From the NCBI GenBank assembly GCA_001599815.1, contig BCIA01000003.1:4464001-4528000 (forward strand): DNA of 64,000 nucleotides, given 5' to 3'. Under the pieces are notes generated by a model. The model was not told where the DNA came from, made no database searches, and saw only the letters and a list, made by a program, of their open reading frames with translations. This document shows positions 35,203-45,166 of the stretch, in pieces. Positions within the stretch are counted from its first letter, which is position 1; every line of letters begins with the position of its first letter. Made by a program: the position numbers and the translations under genes. Origin of the DNA: Furcasterigmium furcatum. Taxonomy: Eukaryota > Ascomycota > Sordariomycetes > Glomerellales > Plectosphaerellaceae.

Positions 35203-36047
35203 ATGGCTGCCGTTGTAGAACACAGTCCCCAACCTCATTCCCCTCCTGGTCCCAACTCCCAGCGACCCCGAGGTATGTCGAATATGACGCTCCCGTCGTC
35301 CTCGGTCTTGCTGACCCCTCCTCCCTAGGCATCCTGAAGAATTCTTTCCAAAAGTCCCCGCCTGTGTCGCCCACCGAGAAAGACTTAACCGAGAAGGAGC
35401 TCACCATCCTCAACACCCAGCAGAACGCTGGCCACCGCCGCTCCTCCTCTTCCGCAAGCCGGCCTGCTCCTGGTTCTCGTCGCGGCTCCAGCCGTACGCC
35501 ATCCATCGCCGGTGGCGACCAGGACCCCGACTCCCAGCGCCTCAAGTGGGACGAGGCCAACCTCTATCTGACGGAACAGGAGCGATCCTCGACCATGAAG
35601 ATCACCGAGCCCAAGACTCCCTACGCAAAGCACTACGACCCCGCCGAAGATCCTTCTGATGATGATGAGGCGGCTATGCAAGGCGTGGGTCTGGTTGGCC
35701 AGGCTCGCCGTCGTCGTGGCGTTGAAGACGACATTCCGGCTATGTCGCTGGGCGAGCCGGAGGAGGCGGTCCCGGAGAGCGAGTCGGGCAAAGAGAAACA
35801 GCTCAAGGTCCACGTGGATGAAAATAGTGCGTCCGACGGCGGCCACCACGGCGAAGAAGAGGAGCTGGTGGGCCTCACGCCCGAAGAAAAAGAGAAGCAT
35901 CGTCGTTTCGAGCAGATGCGCAGGAAGCACTACGAAATGAGGAACGTCGCCCACCTCCTGGGTCACCCCGAGGATTTGCCCGAGGACGACGAAGAGAATC
36001 GTGCCGCGCCCCCTGTCCCCAGCCCTCATACGAATGGCCGGGCGTAA
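35203..36047 (+). CDS. GLC8: Protein phosphatase 1 inhibitor 2 (GLC8/IPP-2)
   Basis: A 262-residue regulator of protein phosphatase 1. Exons are 35203-35272 and 35329-36047, joined G|GC. The three conserved inhibitor-2 elements are present in order: GILKNSFQ near residue 24, the KWDEANLYLTEQER and KTPYAKHYDP region (with the Thr-Pro phosphosite) in the middle, and KHRRFEQMRRKHYEMRNVAHLL near the C terminus. The protein is acidic and predicted to be largely unstructured, as is the family. The first exon encodes only a Pro-rich leader, and the intron directly precedes the phosphatase-binding motif. Confidence 0.95.
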
Positions 36048-36692
36048 GCACGATCCTACGCCGCTGCTCCGGAGAGCACGACAAACACACGATACCCATC
36101 GACATGAGTCGGCAAGATTGATGATGACAACGAGGAGGAGGGACCGGGGCGGCAAGAGGTGGGATTGGCGTGCGGCTCACTTTGATTTTCTTACTCTCTC
36201 AAGTCGATGGATTACTCGAGACAGATACCGGCAACGGGGGCATTCGCATCGCACTCACACAACCTGAGGCGTTTACAGGAAGGGACGGAGACTGGGTCTT
36301 TGGACCACATCCAGGCGTTACGTGGGGATGTTCGCATCTCCCACCGGATTCACTTGTATTTTGCCATCTCCGAGCATGCTGCGCCCATAGGCGTATGCAT
36401 ACCGAGGCTACCATGTCCCTTTCGGGGCTACATTTTTTTTTTAAAGTCACCATCCCAACTCCCGTTTCGCATAGTCTTCGTCTCGTGATGTCCCTGATTT
36501 AGGACTCGGCGGGGGTCGTCCACGCCGTTCGATCTGGATAAATCATATGGCCTGCTCCTCGAGCCCATATCCGTTCCGTGGCAGTAGCGTAGGCATGCGA
36601 TAGATGGCCGCAATAGAGCGTTGGTTTCTGAAAGAGGCGACGCAATGGGAGGGGTCGTAGTTGTTGAAGCAGCCGAGCCATTGCTTCAAGTT
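36048..36692. other. Convergent intergenic region, GLC8 and LCL2
   Basis: 3' regions of two convergent genes, with an 11-nt T run near 36431. Nothing else was seen. Confidence 0.6.
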
Positions 36693-37116
36693 TTATAGCA
36701 TGCCCTTCCTGGCCAACTCGAGCTTCCGTGCTGCCTCTCCCTGGGAGAATCCTCCTTTTGAGACGCAGATACGCTGACCATCTCCCAACTCGAACTTGTC
36801 TTCGTGCGACGGCCAGGGACACGGGCAGTGGTGGGGGAAGTGAACGCAGGCTAGGGTGTCGGGGCAGAGGTAGAGTTCGCAGTAAGCTGTTGAACAGGTC
36901 AGTCAAATGCGACGCACTCACTCTGCCACAGGGAGAGAGAGAGTCCTTACAGTGATCATATCCGTTGCGGTACGCTCCGGAATCGCTCGGTACGTTCTGG
37001 GGCTTCCGCTCTTGCTGGCCTCCTCCATTGAACATCTGCTCGAAGAAGCCGAACTGGGCCTGCGCTGTGGTGAAGAGCGCTAGGAAAACCAGTGTGAAAC
37101 TCGCGAGGAAGCGCAT
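36693..37116 (-). CDS. LCL2: Long chronological lifespan protein 2 (LCL2), ER/secretory
   Basis: A 119-residue protein in two exons, 37116-36951 and 36886-36693, joined CAC T|CT TAC. A clear signal peptide (RFLASFTLVFLALFTTAQA) is followed by QFGFFEQMF and a Gln-rich stretch. The second exon carries the conserved cysteine-rich part: CELYLCPDTLACVHFPHHC, then PCPWPSHEDKFELGDGQRIC and a VSKGG tail. This order is that of LCL2, linked in yeast to ER-associated degradation. A longer ORF in another frame covers the same DNA and is a shadow. It shares a 269-bp divergent promoter with the mitochondrial ribosomal gene. Confidence 0.93.
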
Positions 37117-37385
37117 ATTTACTGCGTGCAGCTCTGGGGGAATAAAAGAAGAAATTGCAGAGGAAGAACGGTCGCAAAGCTGGGATCTCGGAGGATGATG
37201 GTCCTCATGTCGCTGAGCTGTCCCCAAGTCGAGTCGCACCAGGGGCCACTTATCGTTATCGCCCGGATGACTAAGCCGAAAATCTCCTTCGCGAACAGGA
37301 GCCGAAACCATTCGACGGTCAGCTCCAGACAGACCATCACGACGAACTTTCGAACACGGATGGGCGCCCAGTCGTCGAAACACCC
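37117..37385. promoter_or_regulatory. Divergent promoter of LCL2 and mitochondrial bL27
   Basis: A compact 269-bp bidirectional promoter. No TATA box was seen, as expected for housekeeping genes. Confidence 0.5.
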
Positions 37386-38381
37386 ATGCGTCTATCACAA
37401 TTCCAGCAGCCCTTGAGGGCCGCTGCGTCAAGCCTTCTGAGGCCGGTACCCGCCGCCACCGACGCCGCATCTCGACTGCGGATCGAAGCCAGCAATGCCC
37501 TCGTGAGCGGCCGTCGATATGCCTCCGTCAAGGCACAGGGCGCGTACAAGCTGCAGCCCAAGAAGACGGTCATGAAGAAGCTGGGAGCCAAGCGGACAGG
37601 AGGTCAGTCAATTGGATCTGCACAGCATACCTTGTCCCCGTACTGACCCCGGACAGATCAGTTCGTCCTGCCCGGCAACATCCTCTACAAGCAACGAGGC
37701 TCGGTCTGGCACCCCGGCGAGAACTGCATCATGGGCCGAGACCACACCATCCACGCCATGGCCTCCGGCTACGTCAAGTACTATCGCGATCCCTCCCTGC
37801 ACCCCGACCGCAAATACATCGGCGTCGTCTTCAACAAGTCCGACACGCTCCCGTACCCGAAACACGCCGAGCGCAAGCGCCGCCTCAATCTGGCGGCACA
37901 CCCCATCGTAACCCGCGTCCCCGAGCCGCAGGTCTCCGCCTCGGGAATCCCCATGCAGGTTGTGCGTCCCGCCTCAGTGGGCGCGGATGGCAAGACCCGC
38001 GGCCCCGCGCGCGTGCTCCGCCTCCGCGACGATTACTCCTACCGCGAGGACAACTGGCGCATCGGCCGGCTCGTCAAGCTCACGGGCGTGACGAAGTTCA
38101 AGGGCAGCAGGGGCCACACCCACTCCCGCAGCGCGAGGTTCCGCAACAAGCGGTGGAGGAAGGAGAGGCAGCTGCTGGGCGAGCGCAAGGCTGCCCAGGA
38201 GCGTGGTGGCGACGAGGCCGGCGAGGAGCTGGACGAGTGGACCCTGGCCGCGCAGAGGAGGAAGCAGGAGGAGAAGAACAAGAAGGCCCAGGCCGCGCAG
38301 GACGAGAAGCGGAAGAAGGCCGAGAAGCAGCTGAAGCAGCGCCTTGCGGGCATGCAGAGGTCGAAGGCGAAGAAGGGTTAG
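37386..38381 (+). CDS. Mitochondrial large-subunit ribosomal protein bL27m
   Basis: A 313-residue protein in two exons, 37386-37602 and 37657-38381, joined G|AT. The N terminus is an Arg/Ala/Ser-rich mitochondrial presequence. The bL27 core is immediately after it: KLGAKRTGG-DQFVLPGNILYKQRG, GENCIMGRDHTIHAMASGYVKYY. A long fungal C-terminal extension follows, ending in a Lys/Glu/Gln/Arg coiled-coil-like tail (residues about 240-313). Bacterial L27 is about 85 residues, so the extension is the mitochondrial-specific part also found in yeast MRP7. The protein acts near the peptidyl transferase centre of the mitoribosome. Confidence 0.95.
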
Positions 38382-39307
38382 ACGGGCTCAAAGGCAGAGA
38401 GGGCCCTGGGCAGGCGATGTATGTACGAGGAGAGCTGTACAGCCATGTAACATTAACATTCTGCAAAGACGGACATTGGCATTTCTTTCACAGCTTCGAC
38501 GATGAGCTAACCCCATTACCTGACCAGCGTGAGAACATGCTAAAGCACCTGAAGCATCTGAAGCTATAATTAGTCTGAGTCTTACTTTGCCGTCATTCTC
38601 ATCCATCCTCACCCAAGCAATGTTTCTGATTAAGAGGCGTTGAGGATGATTAATAGTATTTGATCTCTCGACACCTAAAACATTGGGCGTTGTACCTACA
38701 CCAAGTCCCAGCGCCGAGTTATCGTGCACGGGCCATTGAGCTACAATTAAGAAAGGCGCTAGCGAGGAACTTCCCTAAAGCTAGACGCGTCGCGGTGCTT
38801 CACTGGAAACGCAAACCCCAGCCCTTTACAGCCCTCAATTCTGCAATATTCTGGACAAGACAACCCTTCAGATCATCACCAAGGCCTCGAATTCAGTATC
38901 AAACAAGGGCACCGGCATCCTAGAGACGCTCCGCAGGCTCGGAAATAATTCTTTCTGAGCGCCGGGCGAGCTACTTGAGATTAAATAGGCTGTCTGTCGC
39001 TCTCTCGGCGCATCAGCTGGACCCAGATCGACCCTTGAGCTCGCCCTTTATCACCGAGCTCCCATTAATATCCCGGCGACACCCCTGGAGACGCGTTCGC
39101 CCATCGCTTTCAAGCAAGGAGCGTGTCTGACTGGCATGCTCCGTCCTCACATTGTCGGGTAGGCCCCTTTAACAAGCCTCATTTCATGAGAGGCCTTCCC
39201 AGACAGCCCACGAGGTATGCGAAGCATATATCCTTCAATCTTGAGATCCAGCGCTCATCCTTGAAGAAGTTCCTCTCCCTGGCCTGCATCGCCCTCCCAA
39301 CGACGCA
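38382..39307. other. Intergenic, bL27m 3' side and upstream of cupin protein
   Basis: About 0.9 kb with short ORFs only. No domain, RNA or repeat was recognised. Confidence 0.55.
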
Positions 39308-41853
39308 ATGGGGTCAGGCGGATCTCAGGCCTCGACCGGGTCGGGTCCTACCAGGCCTATCGTGCCCCCATGGGCCACCTCTCTTCAGAACGGTGGTCGG
39401 AGGGCTAGCTCAGGGGACGCCTTGGCGCCTCTGAATGCCGCTGATACCACCGTCATGTCTATGCCCGACCTCACCTCGCATGCGCAGTCGCGCCCTGCAA
39501 CGGACACTCCAGCTCTTGCAGCCAAGGATGAGTCGAGCTCCCCTACCGCTTTCGAGGCACTCGGTGACGACGATGAGGATGAGGACGATGAGGACGATGA
39601 GGACGATGAGGACGATGAGGACGACGACGAAGATGAGATTAACGACACTGTGTCGGACATTTCAGACGATGCTACGGATGAGCACAGTCCCGAGCCAGCT
39701 CGAATCATGAGTGATCTCATGATGGGGGCAGCTCAGGACGAGGCGAAGCAGCCCCAGGCTCCTGCCCGAGTCCAAAGCGAGCCCACGGCAGCGGTTAGCA
39801 AACCTCAGGCCAAGTCCTTTGCGTCGAGTTCCAAGATTAGGGCCCTCCAGGACATATGGCAAGAGCAGCATGCTCGTGACCAGGCCGCTCAGAACAACGT
39901 TCCCAACTCTATCGTCAACACCCATAACAGCGCTGTCAACGACATGATCCCGGCCAGCAAGCCTTCCGCCTCAAAGAAGCGTCGTATCTCAGTCTCGTCC
40001 AGCTCAGGTTCTGATATCCCCGACTTCCTGCCCGGAAGCACTGCCAATCCAGGCCAGGACGCTCCTGCCCTGCCGTTCCCGGATCCTAAGCGCATCAAGT
40101 TTGGTGAAGTCAATGGACGTGCCTTCATCTCGACAGAAAACCGACTGACGGAACGGGATCTTAAGGCGGCCCTGCTCGCAAACCAAACCCGGCCCTCCGA
40201 CTCTCCCCAGGCAAGCATGAGTGGGACTCCAGACTCGGATGTCAAGCCGTCTCGAGCCACTGCCAAGGCAACTCCTATAAGCCGGCGAATCAACCCTGTG
40301 GCCACGCTCGAGTCGACCGACGACGACGAGGATTTTGAGGACGCAGATGAGGATGATGAGGATGAGGATGAGGATGATGAGGATGAGGATGAGGATGATG
40401 ACAAGGATAGGGATGGGGATGATGATGCAGACATGGAGCCGAGTCGTGTGGGCTCGACGGAGGAGCAACATACCCCCGTTCCAGCGCCCTCGGTCCCATC
40501 GTCCCTCCTTCTCCCCACCGTACCCGAACATATCATGTACAGCACTGATGGACGGCTTTACACTACGCTTCCTGGCGCCGATGGTAGTTCCGGGAGGACC
40601 AATGGCGCCGTCTTTCCGACTGGCTACAAGCTGTATGAGTCCTCTCTGACTCCCTTCATCTGCGCCGTCCGAGACTGTCAGAGGCTGCTGCCCACCGTTA
40701 TGAGCTTGGGAGCACACTTGGGGGTAAGCCAGTTTATGGTCGTCTTTGAACCGCAACTAACCTGGCCCAGGCCAAGCACTGCCGTATGACGTTCAACGAC
40801 AACCTGGACGGCACAATGACCTACTTGGGACCATACACCACGCCAAAGGGTGTCAGTGCTCCGCCGATCATCGTGTCGCAGAATCCCGTTGGGTCTGACG
40901 CTCCCAGTCCAGCAGAGGCTATGGTTCCTGCCTATGTGATGGGACGCATCCGAGAGGCTCAGGCTGCTAATACCACCAAACTCCGCAACAAAAACTTGCG
41001 CGCGGCTCGTCCGAAGATGATGGTGACAATGAAGTATCCTGATCAGCAAGGGTCAGCGTCATCCGCCACGCCATCGACTTCTGAACCACTACCGAAGATT
41101 CCACTTAAGAAGAAGAAGCCAAAGGCTGTCCCGTTGGGCATACCGGGCCCCATTCCCCCTGATGAACCCAGAACGCGCTCGACTCCGAGCGCAACCTTCA
41201 CGGCCACCGGGGCGGTGCCTGATTATGGACCGAGATCGACACGTCGCGCTGCCATCGAGGCTAATGCCGCCATCCAGGCAACCGCTGCCACACAGGTCAA
41301 CGCTCCCAGCCGGCCCAACACTTCCACCCGGTCCAGTACCGCCCCCCAAATCCAAACACCGATCCCACCACCCCGGCCCAGTGTTGCCACCCCGCAGATG
41401 CTTGTAAGCGCCGGCAATGCCGTCCCGGGCAACATTCTGGAGATGGAGGAATGGGAGGTCGCACCTGGCAGGATTAGAGATGACTCCAGTGCCATCCCCG
41501 AGAGTAAGAGCTTACCGCCCTCGGCCGCACAAGCCGCTCGAGAACTGACATTGGCAGACATCGCCTTTTCCAACTCGTTCGTATCCTCGAGCCAGGAGAT
41601 CCCCATCTCCAGCGATGTTTCCTTCAACGTTCTCACCATCAAGCCCGGCGGCTCCGTCCAATTCCAGGCCAACATCGGCAAACTTCGCGTCTGCTCCCTC
41701 GCGGCAGGCAAGCTTCAGGTCAAGATGGGTCCTCACGACTTCGCCATCGGCCCGAACGGCATGTTCAAGGTCCGCGACAGCGACTCCGCCGTCGTCACGA
41801 ACCGACTATACCTCGATTCTGTTCTTCACGTTTCTTCCGTCAAGGAGTACTAA
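39308..41853 (+). CDS. Acidic nuclear-type protein with a C2H2-like finger and C-terminal cupin-like domain
   Basis: An 832-residue protein in two exons, 39308-40723 and 40771-41853. The N-terminal half is disordered, with two Asp/Glu runs (about residues 87-109 and 338-374) and a basic SKKRRISV stretch that could be a nuclear localisation signal. A single C2H2-like finger, C452-x4-C457-x12-H470-x4-H475, is completed only by splicing: the last His lies in exon 2. After a Pro/Ala/Thr-rich linker with a KKKKPK cluster, the last about 80 residues read like a small cupin: SFNVLTIKPGGSVQFQ, then GPNGMFKVRDSDSAVVTNR and LDSVLHVSSVKEY. This resembles the C-terminal fold of CENP-C/Mif2, but I find no CENP-C motif upstream. 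Function is not known to me; a chromatin role is inference. Confidence 0.85.
39566..39634 (+). repeat. GACGATGAG tandem repeat encoding Asp/Glu run
   Basis: Imperfect 9-nt tandem units inside the cupin-protein gene, encoding the first acidic tract. Such units are prone to length change by slippage. Confidence 0.85.
40342..40430 (+). repeat. GATGAG/GATGAT repeat encoding second Asp/Glu run
   Basis: A second, independent acidic codon repeat in the same gene, built from GAT and GAG codons. It is in frame and uninterrupted. Confidence 0.85.
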
Positions 41854-42168
41854 TTCTGCATCTGCCACCTGGCATCGTGGCAAGGACCAAGGGGTTCTAC
41901 ACTGGGGGGCATGCTTGGGAATATTATGGTGCGTTTGAATCTGGCGTTCGGAGTTTGGCACGATACCAGCAAAACAGGGCAACGACTTGCATGAGAAGGA
42001 AAAAGTTATCTCATTGTACTATAGCTAGACTGTTGCAGACATGGTCGACTTTCACGACGACCCTTGCAAATGCGCTCGAGCCCGCTGCGGCTTCGTGTAT
42101 ACCAACTAATTGCGAGTTGCGGACTCATACTCCAAATCAAGCTTGCACCTTCTGTCAGTCCCCGTCCC
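41854..42168. other. Convergent 3' region
   Basis: 315 bp between the cupin-protein stop and the aldolase stop. Nothing beyond likely 3' UTRs is seen. Confidence 0.6.
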
Positions 42169-43092
42169 TCAGATGCCCTTGAAGTCGTTGAAGCTCCCTC
42201 CCGCCTTGTGCTCCTCGAGGTCGTAGTAGACCTGGAACTCGCAGTAGCAGTACTCGGGGTCGGACTCGACGTCAAAGTTGAACTTTGCCTCCTCGTCGGG
42301 GATGAGGACCTTGGGGATGCTGTGGACGGACTCGGCGAGGAGCTGGACCTGGCAGCTCCGTTCCATGCTGGTGAAGAGGAAGGCGGCCTCGTCGACGGTG
42401 GCGCCGACGGTGATGAGGCCGTGGTTGCGCAGGATGGCGCCCTTGCCGTTGGGGCCGAGGGCCTCGGCGATGCGCTCGCCCTCCTCAGCGCCGAGGACGA
42501 CGCCGCCGTAGCTGTCGTAGACGGCCTGGGCGTCGCCGTAGAACTTGCAGGCGTCCTGGGTGATCATCTCGAGGGGGCGGGCGAAGACGGACCAGGCCTT
42601 GCCGTAGATGGAGTGGGCGTGGCAGACGGCGTCGACGTCGGGGCGGGCCTTGTGGACGGCGGAGTGGATGAGGAAGCCGGCCTTGTTGGGGGGCCGGCGG
42701 GCGTTGCCGGCGAGGTAGTTGCCGTCGTGGTCGACGAGGATCATGTCCGAGGCGTTGAGGAGGCCGAAGTGGATGCCGAGGGGGTTCGTCCAGAAGGCGT
42801 TGGGGTTCTCCGGGTCGCGCACGCTGATGTGTCCGCTGAAGCCCTCGACATAGTTGGAGCTGTGCCAGTGCCGGAAGGCCGCGGCCATGTGGGAGAGGAT
42901 CCAGGCGCGGTGGGCGGCGAAGGAGGGGTGAGTAGGAATGCCCGGCAAGGGCACCGCGCCTTGCGAGATGGCCTGGAGGGGAGTCTGGTGGGCGAGCTCG
43001 TGGCCATGCTTGGGCTTGTTGGCATCGGTGGTTGTGGTGGTTTTCGATGCCGGGGCCGGACCGGAACCGGCTGTTGTTGCGGAGGGCGCCAT
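42169..43092 (-). CDS. Class II aldolase/adducin domain protein
   Basis: An intronless 307-residue protein (42169-43092). The aldolase II/adducin fold spans about residues 50-270: YVEGFSGHISVRDP near the usual phosphate-binding loop, ILVDHDGNYL, then HKARPDVDAVCHAHSIYGKAW with the two zinc-ligand histidines and ILRNHGLITVG with the third. An upstream in-frame ATG at 43206 would add 38 residues (MIASRSLQDFSHRLF...), which could be a mitochondrial leader; I keep 43092 because the sequence between is little conserved in style. In fungi these proteins are common but mostly of unknown substrate, with sugar-phosphate aldolase or epimerase activity possible. It is divergent from the SET gene. Confidence 0.9.
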   Translation of the reverse strand: MAPSATTAGSGPAPASKTTTTTDANKPKHGHELAHQTPLQAISQGAVPLPGIPTHPSFAAHRAWILSHMAAAFRHWHSSNYVEGFSGHISVRDPENPNAFWTNPLGIHFGLLNASDMILVDHDGNYLAGNARRPPNKAGFLIHSAVHKARPDVDAVCHAHSIYGKAWSVFARPLEMITQDACKFYGDAQAVYDSYGGVVLGAEEGERIAEALGPNGKGAILRNHGLITVGATVDEAAFLFTSMERSCQVQLLAESVHSIPKVLIPDEEAKFNFDVESDPEYCYCEFQVYYDLEEHKAGGSFNDFKGI

Positions 43093-43560
43093 GGTGATGT
43101 TACGGCAGATGGGAGGGGGTATCACTGGTGAAAATGGGCTGCGATTAACTCGCAGAGATTCGAAGAGGCGATGGGAAAAGTCTTGAAGAGATCGAGAAGC
43201 TATCAATGAATTTCAATGAAGGATGGTAAGATCCCACGTCTACCTACCCGGCCCGGAAGAGCTGACAAAAGGACCTCATCAGAGGGGTCGAACGTGTAAG
43301 GGCGTGATCCCCGCCCCCGCAGATCCGGTCGCCACGGCGCTCCGCTCCCTATTGTGGTCCTCCTTCGGGCTGCCCTGAGTGGGCCCCTGAACCGGCGGGC
43401 TCCGGACGTTAGCACTGGCAGTGCGCGGCGTTAGTCAGCACGTGCGAGCTTCCATTCGCCTGGGTCCTTCCTCGCGTCAAATTCAGAGCAACTCCTTCAA
43501 TCCCTCATCACATACATCGACTCGTCCTCCAATCGGTCCTCGCTCGCCTCAATTGGCCAG
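43093..43560. promoter_or_regulatory. Divergent promoter of aldolase and RKM4-like genes
   Basis: A 468-bp bidirectional promoter without a recognised TATA box. Confidence 0.45.
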
Positions 43561-45166
43561 ATGGACGACTTTCAGGGCGCTTCGGATCGGTTCCTCGCAT
43601 GGTTCAAGTCTGTGGGTGGTCAATTCCGCGATGACCTGCTCCAGATTGTCGACCTGAGAGACAGGGGTGCTGGCAGGGGAATTGGTGAGTGAGCAGACAA
43701 ACCCCGGCACATACATCCAGGAGTGCCACTGCCAGCTTCACTTTAGATGTCCCTTTGCTAACTCTTTGCCCAGTTGCCACGAACACCATCCCCCGGGACA
43801 CTACCCTTTTCACCATCCCGCGAGATGCCATCATCAACGTCCAGACCTCGGAGCTCCCCAAGCAGCTGCCCCACGTCTTCGATGGCTCTATCGATGAGAT
43901 GGACGAGGATGCCGCGCCCCTGGACTCATGGGCCTCTCTGATTCTCGTCATGATTTATGAGTATCTACGCGGAGACGCTTCCCGCTGGAAACCATATTTC
44001 GATATCCTTCCCGACTCATTCGATACGCCCATCTTCTGGAGCGACGAGGAGCTAAAGGAGCTCGAAGGCACCTCACTGACGGCAGAGAAGATTGGGCGGA
44101 ATGAGAGCGACTCCATGCTCCGTCAGAAACTCCTGCCTGTCGTCATGGAAAACCCGGCCATCTTCTACCCGGAGGGAGCACCCCACCTGGGAGAGGAGGA
44201 GCTTCTCAACCTGGCGCACCGTATGGGCAGCACTATCATGGCATATGCCTTCGATCTTGAGAATGATGACGACCAGCCGGAAGAGGGAGAAGACGGCTGG
44301 GTTGAAGATCGTGAGGGCCAGGTCATGCTGGGCATGGTTCCGATGGCGGACACGCTAAATGCTAATGCGGATTTTAACGTAAGGAATCACAAGAAGGGGG
44401 GTTGGGGGCATTTCTTATGCTAACATCGGACGATAGGCTCACGTCAACCACGGCGATTCGCTCGAGGTCACCTCCCTACGCGCGGATCTGCCAGCCGGCT
44501 CCGAGATTATCAACTACTACGGGCCCCTGCCCTCTTCCGAGCTGCTCAGGCGATACGGCTATGTCACCCTGGAACATCGGCGCCACGACGTGGTTGAGAT
44601 TCCTTGGGTCCTGGTGCGAACTGCCCTCCAGGCATACCTCAACCTAGCGGACAATGATGTGGCCCAACTTGTAAGTCAGACGAGCCTAAGAGTACCGCAG
44701 CGCTAACCGATGACAGGAGAGCCAGCTGGACGAGGAAGAGTTGGAGGAGATCTTCGTCATTGAGCGCGACTCGCCAGACCCGGACTCGGAGGGAAGACTC
44801 ACGGGAGACGCCAAGGTGCGCGAGATCTCTCCCGAGCTGGAAGAGCAGATGAAGTCTTTCCTCAAAGTCCTGAAGAAGGCCAACGCCTCGTTGGTTCCGG
44901 ACAAGAGGAAGCGTGACGAGATTTGCGGCGCTGTTATCCGGGAGGTCTTGGCGGTTAGGCTCGCTCAGTACCCGACGACTCTGGAGGAAGACCAAGCACT
45001 CGTCTCTGCGCCCGGCCTCTCCAGTCGGAAACGGATGGCGATCCAAGTCAGGATTGGCGAGAAGCTCCTCTTGCAAGAAGCCATCCTATTTGCGCAGAGC
45101 TCTGGGGTCCCTGCCGAAGAAGAAGCGGATGGCGAGCGATCTTCGAAGAAGGCCAGGATGGGATAG
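43561..45166 (+). CDS. rkm4: SET-domain ribosomal lysine N-methyltransferase (RKM4/SETD6-like)
   Basis: A 470-residue methyltransferase in four exons: 43561-43684, 43774-44378, 44437-44670 and 44717-45166. The SET domain begins at RDRGAGRGIVATNTIPRDTTLF and ends with NHGDSLEVTSLRADLPAGSEIINYYGPLPSSELLRRYGYV, which contains the NH and YG motifs that bind S-adenosylmethionine and the target lysine. A long insert between these carries the MVPMADTLNANADFN motif typical of the RKM/SETD6 group. A Rubisco-LSMT-like helical C-terminal domain follows (EEQMKSFLKVLKKANASL), and the end is basic (SSKKARMG). In yeast Rkm4 methylates ribosomal protein Rpl42; the same role is inferred here. Confidence 0.93.

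Noticed and set aside
36499..37470. A 323-codon minus-strand ORF covering the LCL2 locus
   Set aside because: It contains the LCL2 signal peptide but reads through the intron into a shifted frame. The spliced model gives the conserved cysteine-rich end instead.
39385..39720. Minus-strand Ser-rich ORF in the cupin-protein gene
   Set aside because: The poly-Ser run is simply the reverse strand of the GAT/GAG acidic repeat.
42064..43131. A 355-codon plus-strand ORF opposite the aldolase-family gene
   Set aside because: It is antisense to a clear class II aldolase/adducin protein. The translation is Val/Gly/Asp-rich, as expected from a codon-bias shadow.
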